Shown: positions 46,989-55,076 of the stretch, one piece after another
How the letters are laid out: each line of letters starts with the position of its first letter
How positions within the stretch are numbered: position 1 is the first letter of the stretch
Origin: CAISKJ01 sp046351555
GTDB lineage: Bacteria; Myxococcota_A; Polyangia; Polyangiales; Ga0077539
Reading direction: 5' to 3'
Length of the DNA: 64,000 bases
Assembly: GCA_046351555.1 (NCBI GenBank)
Contig: JAXLYI010000046.1
Location: forward strand, 19,166-83,165
Program-made: the position numbers and the translations under genes
Notes under the pieces: generated by a model
The model's database searches: none
What the model saw: the letters and a program-made list of their open reading frames with translations, nothing else
What the model was told of the DNA's origin: nothing

Positions 46989-49289
46989 TCACGCCGTCCC
47001 ACGCGACGCAGCCACGCGCCGCCGCCTCGCCGCGAGGGCCGCGAACGCGAGCAGCCACGCGCCGCCGCTCTCCCTCGCGCCGCCCGACGCCCGGCACCCG
47101 CAGCCCACCGGCGACGCCTCGCGCAGGCCCGTGTCCTCCATCGCGTCGCCGCCGACGTCCTCCGCGGCAACGTCGTCGCGCGCGTCCACCGACGCGTCCG
47201 CCGCAGCGTCCCGCGCGGCGTCCATCGCGCCGGCCTCGGCCACCGCATCGCGCGCGACGTCGGCCACCGCATCGACGCCCGCGTCCACGCCCGCGTCGGG
47301 CGTGGGCGGCGGGGCCGTCACCCACACGCCCATCAGGTCGACGAGCACGTGGGCCCGCGCGCTCGAGACGACGCAGAGGTCGCCGCCGCCCACCGCGGTG
47401 ACGGTGAGCGCGCCCACCGCGCGCGCCGCCGGGTAGTTGAGCGACGACGCCGTCGGCGCCCCCGCCCCGCACGGGAACGCCGTGAGGAACCCCGGCGACT
47501 CCGCGTCGGTGACGGTGACGTTGGCGGCGACCGCGCCGACGCCCGCGGGCATCCCCGGGAGCCGCTGGACGGGGAGCGTCAGCACCTGCCCCGCGGCGAC
47601 GCGCCCGGCGTAGGGCGTGTCGGACGTCCGCGTGTCGAGCAGGCGCTGCGGGAAGAGCGCGACGTACGAGAGCGGCCCCGACGGCGAGAGGTAGCCCGTC
47701 ACGTCGACCACGACGTCGGCGTCGACCGACGACGTGAGGCACAGGCGCCCGCCGCCGAGGCCCGACGCCACCGCGTTGGCCACGACGTCGCCCGCGGCGA
47801 AGTTCACGTTGGACGTCGGCGGCGTGGGCGCGCCGCAGGGGGCCGCGGTGAGGAAGCCCGGCGACGACCCCGCGACGACCGCGACGGTGGCGACGACCCC
47901 GGTGGCGCCCGCCGGCGCTCGAACGTCGACCTCACGGGGGACTCCCCCGCGCAGCGGCGCGACAGGGGTCCGCGTGTCGAGCACGCGGGTCGGGGCCACC
48001 GGCGAGAGGCCCGCGCCGGTGGGGCCGAAGGAGCCCGCGAGGTCGGCCACGACGTCGACCGCGGTGTGCGCGGCGAAGTCGACCTGGGCGCCGTCGCCGA
48101 AGGCCACGGGGACGGCGTTGGCGACGATGCGCGAGGGGTCGTAGTTGACGTTCGAGGTGCCGGGCCGCGGGCGCCCGTGGGGGAAGACCACCACGTAGCC
48201 GCCGGACGTGTTCGCCACCGCGGTGACGTTGAGCCACGCGGCCGTCGCGTCGCTCGCCACGCCCGCCGCGGCCCAGTCGCGGTACGAGCCCGAGCTCGCG
48301 ATGGAGAGGGGCCCCGCGGCCGACCCGTCGCTGCGGGCGAGGCGCGCGCTCGTCTCGGGTGACCTCGTGTCGAAGAGGCGCGTGGGCGTGGCGGGTCGGA
48401 AGCGCGACGGCGCGGTGAGCGCGGTCACCGACGGGAGCGCGGCGCCCGGGACGGGCTGCGACGACGCGGGCTCGACCACGACGTCGCGGCGGCCGCAGTG
48501 GGGCGCGGGGCCGGAGCCGGTGGCGAAGACGGCGAGGTGGTCGCCGACGACGCGCTCGGTGCCGTCGGAGGGGTGGTTGACGACGCCCGCGGCGGAGGTC
48601 CAGAGCGTCGAGGAGCCGCCGCCGTCGAGGCCCATCGCGTCGTGGGCGCCGAGTTCGACGAAGAGGTCGATCATCTCGTCGCAGGTGAGCCCGACGCTGG
48701 CGCTCGAGCGGCCGTCGGCGACGAGGAGGAAGACGGTCCGCCGGTCGCGCGAGAGGCCCACCGCGGTGCGCGGGTGGCGCAGGCCCGGCGCGCAGACGAA
48801 GCCGCCGGACGCGGGGCCGTTGTCGTCGATGCCGCGCCGCGCGTCGCCGTCGTCGAGCAGCGTCCAGCGCCCGCCGAGCTGCTCGGTGACCCACGGGTAC
48901 GGCCCCGGGAGCACGACCTGGTCGGGCGTCAGCTCGATGCGGTTGGGGCCGACGGAGAAGTTGCCGCTGTGGTCGGTGTCGGGCTGGGGCCAGCGCCGCC
49001 CGTCGCCGACGTTGAGCCCGAAGTCGTGGTCGAAGAAATCGCCGTTGACCGCGAGCTGCGCGCCGACCGCTCGGCCGAACGACGACGTGGTGCGCATCCC
49101 CTGGTCGGGCGCGGTCACGCGGAAGCGGACGCCGGGCGCGCAACTGTCGACCACGGCGACCCAGGTGACCGTGGGGCGCGCGGTGGTGCGGCGCAGCAGG
49201 CGGACGCCGGGGAAGGGCGTCGTCCAGACGTCGTCGGCGGCCGCGGGCGCGGCGGCGAGGAGGAGCGAGGCGAGCAGGGCACGTCGCAC
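46989..49289 (-). CDS. NAGPA-type phosphodiester glycosidase with three beta repeats and MYXO-CTERM-like anchor
   Basis: The product has 766 residues from a GTG (signal RRALLASLLLAAAPAAA). Residues about 30-280 are the NAGPA-like fold: VTWVAVVDSCAPG, QLAVNGDFFDHDF, ELGAHDAMGLDGGGSST, as in phosphodiester glycosidases and lipoteichoic-type wall enzymes. Then three ~130-residue repeats follow, each starting (P)TR(L/V)(F/L)DTR and ending VD(V/L)xGxx. They have a 'LNVTAVANTSGGYVVVFP' then 'TSNVNY' pattern seen in secreted actinobacterial and myxobacterial surface proteins. A linker of Asp/Ala/Val repeats leads to GCGCRASGG, a hydrophobic segment LLAFAALAA and RRRR, a MYXO-CTERM sorting signal. 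Likely anchored on the cell surface. An upstream in-frame ATG at 49364 is less likely. Confidence 0.85.
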   Translation of the reverse strand: MRRALLASLLLAAAPAAADDVWTTPFPGVRLLRRTTARPTVTWVAVVDSCAPGVRFRVTAPDQGMRTTSSFGRAVGAQLAVNGDFFDHDFGLNVGDGRRWPQPDTDHSGNFSVGPNRIELTPDQVVLPGPYPWVTEQLGGRWTLLDDGDARRGIDDNGPASGGFVCAPGLRHPRTAVGLSRDRRTVFLLVADGRSSASVGLTCDEMIDLFVELGAHDAMGLDGGGSSTLWTSAAGVVNHPSDGTERVVGDHLAVFATGSGPAPHCGRRDVVVEPASSQPVPGAALPSVTALTAPSRFRPATPTRLFDTRSPETSARLARSDGSAAGPLSIASSGSYRDWAAAGVASDATAAWLNVTAVANTSGGYVVVFPHGRPRPGTSNVNYDPSRIVANAVPVAFGDGAQVDFAAHTAVDVVADLAGSFGPTGAGLSPVAPTRVLDTRTPVAPLRGGVPREVDVRAPAGATGVVATVAVVAGSSPGFLTAAPCGAPTPPTSNVNFAAGDVVANAVASGLGGGRLCLTSSVDADVVVDVTGYLSPSGPLSYVALFPQRLLDTRTSDTPYAGRVAAGQVLTLPVQRLPGMPAGVGAVAANVTVTDAESPGFLTAFPCGAGAPTASSLNYPAARAVGALTVTAVGGGDLCVVSSARAHVLVDLMGVWVTAPPPTPDAGVDAGVDAVADVARDAVAEAGAMDAARDAAADASVDARDDVAAEDVGGDAMEDTGLREASPVGCGCRASGGARESGGAWLLAFAALAARRRRVAASRGTA

Positions 49290-49432
49290 GCGCCGGAGGC
49301 TACCAGCGGGGAGCGGCCGGCGGGTGGCGGCGAGGCGCGCGAGGGGGATGGCGCGTCGGCACATTTCAGGGGTGGCGCCCGGACGGCACCCCGGTCTATG
49401 CTCGTCCGTAGTCGAGGGGGGTACGAGACGTC

Positions 49433-51229
49433 ATGGGGGGAGACACGCTTCGTTCGCCGGCCGAGCGGCCGCTGTTCATCGTCGGGGTGATCGTCTCGAC
49501 GTCGGTCTGGCTCGGCCTCGTCGTCACCGTGGTGGGGATCACCTACGCCTTGATGGCGATGGGCTTCCTCCTGGTCGGGCGCGCGCTGCTACTCGCGCGC
49601 GTCCGGGGGGACGGCGTGCGGCTCTCGCCGTCGCAGATGCCCGAGCTCCACGCCTGCTGCGAGGAGGCGGCGGCGCGCGTGGGGCTGCGGGCCGCGCCGC
49701 CCGTGTACGTGCTGCAGGAGGGGGGCGCGCTGCGCTCGCTCGCCCTGCGGCTCCTCGGGCGCGACGTGGTCGTGCTCTCCTCGGCCCTCGTCGAGAAGTG
49801 CGCGACGCGCGAGCGGTTGATGTTCGTGGTGGGGCACGAGCTCGGGCACCTGGCGGAGGGCCACCTCGCGTGGCGCCTCTTCCTCGCGCCCTTCCGGGTG
49901 GTGCCGTGGCTGGGCCCGGCCTACGCGCGGGCTTGCGAGCTCACCTGCGACGCCTACGGGGCGGCCGCCGCGCGGGACGTGACCGAGTCCAAGCGGGCGA
50001 TCCTCCTGCAGGCGTGCGGGCACGTCCACGGCGACGTCGACCCCTTCGTGTACGCCGCGCAACGCCGGGAGACGGAGGACTTCTGGGCGGGCGTCTACGA
50101 GGTGGTGAGCGAGCACCCCTACGCCACGCAGCGGGTCGCCCGCCTCGACGGCACGCCGACCGCCGCCCCCGCACGGCACCCGCTCGCCACCGCGCTCGGC
50201 CCGCTGGCGGGCATCGGCGCGGGCACGCCGGCCAGCGCCGCGCTCCTCGTCGGGCTCTACGTCGGAGTCTCCTTCGCGTTCGCGGGCCCGCTCGGCGCGT
50301 GGACGCGCGCGCTCCAGCCCCCGGCCGCGCCGCCGCCCGCGCCCGAAGCCTCCGCCGAACCGCCGCCCGCGCCGGCGTTCCCGCGCGTCCCGAGGGTGGG
50401 CCCGCGGGGGCCGTACACCGTGATGGAGCGCGCGACGCGCGTGTTCGACGGCGACGTCGTGCGGCAGGAGTACGCCCTCGTGCGCCCGACGGGCCTGACG
50501 CGGGTGTGGGTCTACCGCCCGCCGGGGCGGGGCTACCCCGTGGTGCTCGTCCCGCCGGCCGGCGGGCGCGCCATCTCCGCCGCGTACCTCACCGAAAACG
50601 ACGCGCCCGAGCACCTCCCCTGGGCCCGCGCGGGCTTCATGGTGGTGAGCCACGACCTCGACGGCCCCAGCCCCGGCGACGACGCCGACGAGGCGGCGTG
50701 GTGGGACGCGGCCGCGGCCTTCCGCGCGGCCGACGGGGGCCTCGTCAACATGCGGGAGGCGCTCGACGTCGCCCTCGCTCGGTCACCCGACGCCGACCCC
50801 TCGCGCGTGGCCGTCGCGGGCCACTCCTCGGCCGGCGCGCAGGCCCTCGTGTTCGCCGCGCAGGACGCGCGGGTGAAGCTCTGCGCCGCCTTCATGCCCC
50901 CGGCGGACTACGCCGCCCGGACGCCCCGGGCGACGCGCGACGCCTTCCGCCCGGCCGTCCCCGACATCGACGACTTCCTCCGCGCGGAGTCGCCCGCCAC
51001 GCACGCCGCCTCCGTCCGCGTCCCGGTCTTCCTCGCCGCCGCCGACGACGACACCAACGTCCGCGCCGACGAGGTCGACGGCCTCCGCCGCGCGCTCGTC
51101 GACGCGGGCGCGCGGGTGGAGTTCCTGCGCCTCCCGCGGGGCGGCCACTACGGGGCGATGGTCAACGCCGCCCTGCCCGCCGCCGTCGCCTGGGCGGGCC
51201 GCGCCTTCCACCTCCGCCACCGCCGCTAG
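49433..51229 (+). CDS. M48 metallopeptidase fused to alpha/beta hydrolase
   Basis: The product has 598 residues. Two N-terminal hydrophobic helices (LFIVGVIVSTSVWLGLVV, ITYALMAMGFLLVGRALLL) precede an M48 domain with HELGH at 135-139 and the third-ligand region ACELTCDAYG. A further hydrophobic segment near 275 and a Pro/Ala linker lead to an alpha/beta hydrolase (about 330-598). This has the nucleophile AVAGHSSAGAQALVF, acid LAAADDDTN and His in RGGHYGAM. The two enzymatic domains are on opposite sides of the membrane or share one side depending on topology, which I cannot fix. The first 270 residues are a paralogue of the downstream gene, which lacks the hydrolase. Fused M48-hydrolase is unusual. 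Confidence 0.82.
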   Translation: MGGDTLRSPAERPLFIVGVIVSTSVWLGLVVTVVGITYALMAMGFLLVGRALLLARVRGDGVRLSPSQMPELHACCEEAAARVGLRAAPPVYVLQEGGALRSLALRLLGRDVVVLSSALVEKCATRERLMFVVGHELGHLAEGHLAWRLFLAPFRVVPWLGPAYARACELTCDAYGAAAARDVTESKRAILLQACGHVHGDVDPFVYAAQRRETEDFWAGVYEVVSEHPYATQRVARLDGTPTAAPARHPLATALGPLAGIGAGTPASAALLVGLYVGVSFAFAGPLGAWTRALQPPAAPPPAPEASAEPPPAPAFPRVPRVGPRGPYTVMERATRVFDGDVVRQEYALVRPTGLTRVWVYRPPGRGYPVVLVPPAGGRAISAAYLTENDAPEHLPWARAGFMVVSHDLDGPSPGDDADEAAWWDAAAAFRAADGGLVNMREALDVALARSPDADPSRVAVAGHSSAGAQALVFAAQDARVKLCAAFMPPADYAARTPRATRDAFRPAVPDIDDFLRAESPATHAASVRVPVFLAAADDDTNVRADEVDGLRRALVDAGARVEFLRLPRGGHYGAMVNAALPAAVAWAGRAFHLRHRR

Positions 51230-51234
51230 ACCCC

Positions 51235-51241
51235 GAAGGAG
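51235..51241 (+). promoter_or_regulatory. Ribosome-binding site for the second M48 gene
   Basis: GAAGGAG lies 12 bases before the ATG at 51254 and is one of the better Shine-Dalgarno matches in the window. It overlaps the 24-bp gap after the first M48 gene, showing the second gene can be translated independently. Confidence 0.5.
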
Positions 51242-51253
51242 CCACCGACCGCC

Positions 51254-52513
51254 ATGCTCAACCCGACGCTCCGCTCCCCCAAGGAGAGGCCGCTCTTCCT
51301 CCTCGGCGTCGCCTTCGCGAGCCTCACCTGGCTCGCCGCCGCCGTGTCGATCGTCGGCCTCGTGTACGTCGCGATCTTCGCCTTCTTCGGCTGGGCCGCG
51401 CTGTCGCTCGCGCTCGCGCGCATCCGCGGCAACGCCGTGCGCGTCTCCGAGCGCCAGCTCCCCGACCTCCACGCGCGCTGCGTCGCCGCCGCGCAGCACC
51501 TCGGGCTGGCGGCCACCCCCGAGGTGTACGTCACGCAGGCCGACGGCGCGCTCAACGCCTTCGCCACGCGGCTCCTGTCGCGCGAGTTCGTCGTCCTCCA
51601 CGCCGAGCTCATGGAGAAGAGCGCCGACCCGCGCCAGGTGGACTTCGTCATCGCCCACGAGATGGGCCACCTCGCGGCGGGGCACCTCAAGTGGCGCACC
51701 TTCCTCCTGCCCTACATGATGGTCCCCTGGCTGGGGGCCGCGTACAGCAGGGCCTGCGAGTACACCTGCGACCGCTGCGGCCTCTCCTTCGTCGGCGACG
51801 AGGAGGCCGCGGCCCGCGGGCTGCTCCTGCTCGCGGTGGGCGGCCTCGCGCCGCGCGTGTCGCTCGAAGCCTACCTCGACCAGCGCCTGGAGACCGAAGG
51901 GTTCTGGGCCGGCGTCTACGAGCTGGTGAGCACGCACCCGTTCCTCACCAAGCGCGTCGCCGCGCTGCGGGCCGTCCGCTCGCCGCACGAGGGCGCCACC
52001 GCGCGCCACCCGCTCGCGTACGTGCTCGCGCCCTTCTTCGGCGTCGCCGCAGGGACGCCGGCCGCGGCCGGCATGCTGATCGTCGTGTACCTCGGCGTCC
52101 TGGCGGCGGTCGCGATCCCGGCCTTCACCCGCTACGTCAAGCGCTCGAAGACGAGCGAGGCCGCGGGCAACGTGGCGACGATCTACCGGGCCGAGCTCGC
52201 CTACTACCAGGCCAGCCTCGAGGCGAACGCGCCGTCGTTCGTCACGCTGCCGCCGACGCCCCCGACGCCGCCGTCGTCGGCGAAGTACCCCGCGTCCCCG
52301 GGCGCGTGGTCGGGGTGGGCGCCGGTGGGCTTCTCCATCGACGCCGCCCACTACTACCAGTACAGCGTGCGCGCCGACGCGACGAGCTTCACCGTGCGCG
52401 CGGTCGGCGACCTCGACGGCAATGGCACGCAGTCGACCTTCGAGCGCGTGGGCCGCGTCGTCAACGGCGAGTTCGTCGGCGAGCCGATGCGGATCGTCAA
52501 CGAGCTGGAGTGA
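51254..52513 (+). CDS. M48 metallopeptidase with type IV pilin-like C-terminal segment
   Basis: The product has 419 residues. The N-terminal two helices and M48 domain parallel the upstream gene, with HEMGH at the identical position 135-139 and ACEYTCDRCG. In place of the hydrolase, residues about 274-316 read LIVVYLGVLAAVAIPAFTRY then VKRSKTSEAAGNVATIYRAE. This closely resembles the N-terminal helix of type IV pilins (AIIGILAAVAIPAFIxYxxRSKTSEA). The remaining 100 residues (YYQASLEANAPSFV, then AHYYQYSVRADATSFTVRAVGDLDGNG) resemble the globular part of myxobacterial pseudopilins. The prepilin cleavage motif G-F-T-L-I-E is absent, since the pilin part is internal. Fusion function is unknown. 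Confidence 0.8.
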   Translation: MLNPTLRSPKERPLFLLGVAFASLTWLAAAVSIVGLVYVAIFAFFGWAALSLALARIRGNAVRVSERQLPDLHARCVAAAQHLGLAATPEVYVTQADGALNAFATRLLSREFVVLHAELMEKSADPRQVDFVIAHEMGHLAAGHLKWRTFLLPYMMVPWLGAAYSRACEYTCDRCGLSFVGDEEAAARGLLLLAVGGLAPRVSLEAYLDQRLETEGFWAGVYELVSTHPFLTKRVAALRAVRSPHEGATARHPLAYVLAPFFGVAAGTPAAAGMLIVVYLGVLAAVAIPAFTRYVKRSKTSEAAGNVATIYRAELAYYQASLEANAPSFVTLPPTPPTPPSSAKYPASPGAWSGWAPVGFSIDAAHYYQYSVRADATSFTVRAVGDLDGNGTQSTFERVGRVVNGEFVGEPMRIVNELE

Positions 52514-52589
52514 CGCCGACATCGGGCTCGATCGCACGGCACCCCAACGCTCGCAACGAGCGGGCGGCAAGCCGCTGCGCGTGAGCGCA

Positions 52590-52615
52590 CGGGCTCTGTT
52601 TCCGGTTAGAGCCCG
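52590..52615. terminator. Hairpin between convergent genes
   Basis: An 8-bp perfect stem CGGGCTCT/AGAGCCCG with a 10-base loop lies between the M48 gene and the convergent FG-GAP gene and overlaps the latter's TAA stop. There is no T tract. A bidirectional terminator or stabilising hairpin is plausible. Confidence 0.4.
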
Positions 52616-54612
52616 CCGACGGAGCCCGCCACGGAGGCCACGCGCCCGGCGGCGAGGAAGGTGAGCCGCGCGGCCGGCGCGCCCATCGCTGCGCCCGTCA
52701 GAAACACCATCCCCCCCGCGCCGCCGGTGGCGAAGTCCGAGGCGCCGTCGCCGTTCACGTCGCCGACGCTCGCGACCGAGTCCGCGAAGCCCGCCACGCC
52801 GCCCGGCGCGCCGAGCGTGAAGGCCGGCGACGTCGCGAGGCCCGCCGCGCCGCCGACGTAGACGAGGAGCCGCGGCGGCCCGAAGCCGCTGTCGGGCGCG
52901 GCGACGAGCAGGTCGGCGTACCCGTCGGCGTTGACGTCCGCGGCGGCCACCGAACGCCCGAAGCGCACGCCCGCCATCGCGAGGGCGGTGGGCGCTGCTG
53001 CGAACGCCCCGTCGGCGCCCGCGCGGCGGAGGTCGACGCGCCCGGCGGTGTCGTCGCCCGCGACGAAGACGTCGGCGTGGTCGTCGGCGTCGACGTCGCC
53101 CGCGCAGCCCACCAGCTCGCCGTAGCGCGCGACGGCGGCGTCGGCGAAGGTCGCGAGCGGCGTGGTCGCGAGGCCGAGCGCGGTGCCCCGGAAGACGTAC
53201 GCGCGCCGCGCGCCGGGCGCGCCGACGACGAGGTCGGGGAAGCGGTCGGAGTTCACGTCGCCGGCGGGGGCGACCGACGCGCCGAAGTAGCCGTCCGCGC
53301 CGCCGGGCCCGGTGACGGTGGTCGTCGGGGTCGCCCGCACGCCGTCCATCGCCCCGTGGAACGCATACACCCGCCCCGGCACCCCCGTGGGGTCCGCCGC
53401 GCTGGTTGCAAGTGCGCGCGGCGCGCCCACCACGAGGTCGGCGTAGCCGTCGCCTTCGATGTCGCCGACCGCGGCGAGCGACGCGCCGAAGTGCCCGAAG
53501 CGCCCGTCGGGGGCGCGCAGCGTGACGCTCGCGGCGGCGGCGATCCCGCGCACGCTCCCGCGGTAGACGCGCACCTCGCCGGCGCCGTCGACGGCCGCGG
53601 GGAGCCCGACCGCGAGGTCGACGAAGCCGTCGCCGTCGAGGTCGCCGGCGGCCGCGGGGACGGGGGGCGCCGTGTAGCTCCCGGCCGTGACGGGGAGGCC
53701 GGTGAGGGTGATCGCGGCCGTGGTGGCGAGGCCCGTCGCGGTGCCGTGGAAGACCTGCACCTCGCCCGTAAGCGTGGCGACGGCGAGGTCGCCGCGGCCG
53801 TCGCCGTTGACGTCGAGCAGCGTGCCCCACGAGCGCGACGGCGTAAGCGAGCGCGACGGGACGACGAACGCCCACGTCGCGGTCGTGCAGGTGAGCCCCT
53901 CGGCGTTGCGCGGCGTCAGGCGCCAGAACCACACGCCCGGCGCGAGGTCGCTGGTCGGGACGAAGAAGTCGTCGGTGGTGACGACGGACGCGACCGGCGC
54001 GGCGCACGCGCGGTCGCGGCAGAGCTCGACGCGCGTCTCGCGGAGCCCGGGCGCCCGCGCGAGCTGGAGCGTCGGGCGGCGCGAGGTGACGCGCGCGCCG
54101 TTCATCGGGAGCAGCGGGATGCTGCAGAGCGCGATCGCGGGGACGTCGGGCGCGGGCGCGTCGGGCGAGGCGTCGGCAGCGGGTCGGTCGGGCGCGGGCG
54201 CGTCGGGCGAGGCGTCGAGGCGATCGGGGGCGGGCGCGACGTCGGGCGAAGGCGCGTCGAGCGCGGGTACATCGCGCGGAGGCGCGTCGGGCGGGGCGAT
54301 GTCGGGCGGGGCAGCGTCGGGCGCGGTGGCGTCGGGGGCCACGTCGGGCGAAGCGACAGCGTCGAGCGCATCGTGCGCGACCACGTCGGAGGACGCCTCG
54401 GGCGGCGACGCGTCGGCGAGCGCGTCCGGGGCGGCGACGTCCTCGGCCGCGTCCGCGGGCGCGTCGGCGACGTCGGCGACGTCGGCGGACCCGTCCTCAT
54501 CGTCGGGCGCAGCGCGATCGCTCGCCGCGGGGACGTCGGCCGTCGGCGACGCACCGTCCGAAGCGTCGCAGGCGGCGAGGGACAGCGCGAGGGCGATCGT
54601 GATGCGGCGCAT
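52606..54612 (-). CDS. FG-GAP-repeat lipoprotein
   Basis: The product has 668 residues. MRRITIALALSLAAC is a lipoprotein signal with Asp at the +2 position. About 140 residues of Asp/Ala/Pro linker follow, then a short domain with 'PTSDLAPGVWFWRLTPRNA' (fibronectin-like). About six FG-GAP/VCBS repeats (for example DVNGDGRGDLAVA, DLDGDGFVDLAVG, DVNSDRFPDLVVG) form a likely integrin-alpha-like beta-propeller. Each has the D-x-D-x-D-G calcium-binding loop. Myxobacteria encode many such surface proteins; binding partner unknown. If +2 Asp is a retention signal here as in E. coli, this one may stay in the inner membrane. Confidence 0.85.
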   Translation of the reverse strand: MRRITIALALSLAACDASDGASPTADVPAASDRAAPDDEDGSADVADVADAPADAAEDVAAPDALADASPPEASSDVVAHDALDAVASPDVAPDATAPDAAPPDIAPPDAPPRDVPALDAPSPDVAPAPDRLDASPDAPAPDRPAADASPDAPAPDVPAIALCSIPLLPMNGARVTSRRPTLQLARAPGLRETRVELCRDRACAAPVASVVTTDDFFVPTSDLAPGVWFWRLTPRNAEGLTCTTATWAFVVPSRSLTPSRSWGTLLDVNGDGRGDLAVATLTGEVQVFHGTATGLATTAAITLTGLPVTAGSYTAPPVPAAAGDLDGDGFVDLAVGLPAAVDGAGEVRVYRGSVRGIAAAASVTLRAPDGRFGHFGASLAAVGDIEGDGYADLVVGAPRALATSAADPTGVPGRVYAFHGAMDGVRATPTTTVTGPGGADGYFGASVAPAGDVNSDRFPDLVVGAPGARRAYVFRGTALGLATTPLATFADAAVARYGELVGCAGDVDADDHADVFVAGDDTAGRVDLRRAGADGAFAAAPTALAMAGVRFGRSVAAADVNADGYADLLVAAPDSGFGPPRLLVYVGGAAGLATSPAFTLGAPGGVAGFADSVASVGDVNGDGASDFATGGAGGMVFLTGAAMGAPAARLTFLAAGRVASVAGSVGGL

Positions 54613-54697
54613 TCGGACGCCGAGGAGCGCACGAGGCGCCGCGCGGCGTCAATGGGCCCGGTTGACGCGGCGGGTGGCGGGCGCCGACACTCGCGGG

Positions 54698-55066
54698 ATG
54701 GCCGCCCCGACGCTCACGCAGTTCCTCGACCAGCTCACGACGCTCGGGTACCGGGCGCCGACACCGATGCGGATCGAGCCGCCGTGCACCCACGACGGCG
54801 CCACCTGGACGGTGCTCCAGATCCCCGACCCGGACTTCGCACCTGAGCCCGACCCGCCCACGTACGGGGGGATGGGCTGGTGGCGCCACGACGCCTGCGA
54901 GACCTGCGCGCGCCGCTTCGCCCAGGCGGTGTCGAGCAACAAGGCCGCGCGGCACCTCCGCGTGTTTCACGGCGAGGAGGACGTCAGCCGCGCCTTGAGG
55001 CTCGCCGCGAAGCCTCCGCCCCCGGCCTCCCTGCCGCTGTCGCCGCCCATCAGCCCCATGGGCTGA
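54698..55066 (+). CDS. Small hypothetical protein with CxxC
   Basis: The product has 122 residues with no signal peptide. The N-terminus is MAAPTLTQFLDQLTTLGYRAP. A CTHDGATWTVLQIPDP segment and later ACETCARRFAQAVSSNKAARHL provide cysteines that could bind a metal. The C-terminus is Pro-rich. No family recognised. It is divergent from the FG-GAP gene with an 85-bp gap. Confidence 0.65.
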   Translation: MAAPTLTQFLDQLTTLGYRAPTPMRIEPPCTHDGATWTVLQIPDPDFAPEPDPPTYGGMGWWRHDACETCARRFAQAVSSNKAARHLRVFHGEEDVSRALRLAAKPPPPASLPLSPPISPMG

Positions 55067-55076
55067 CCGGCCGCGC

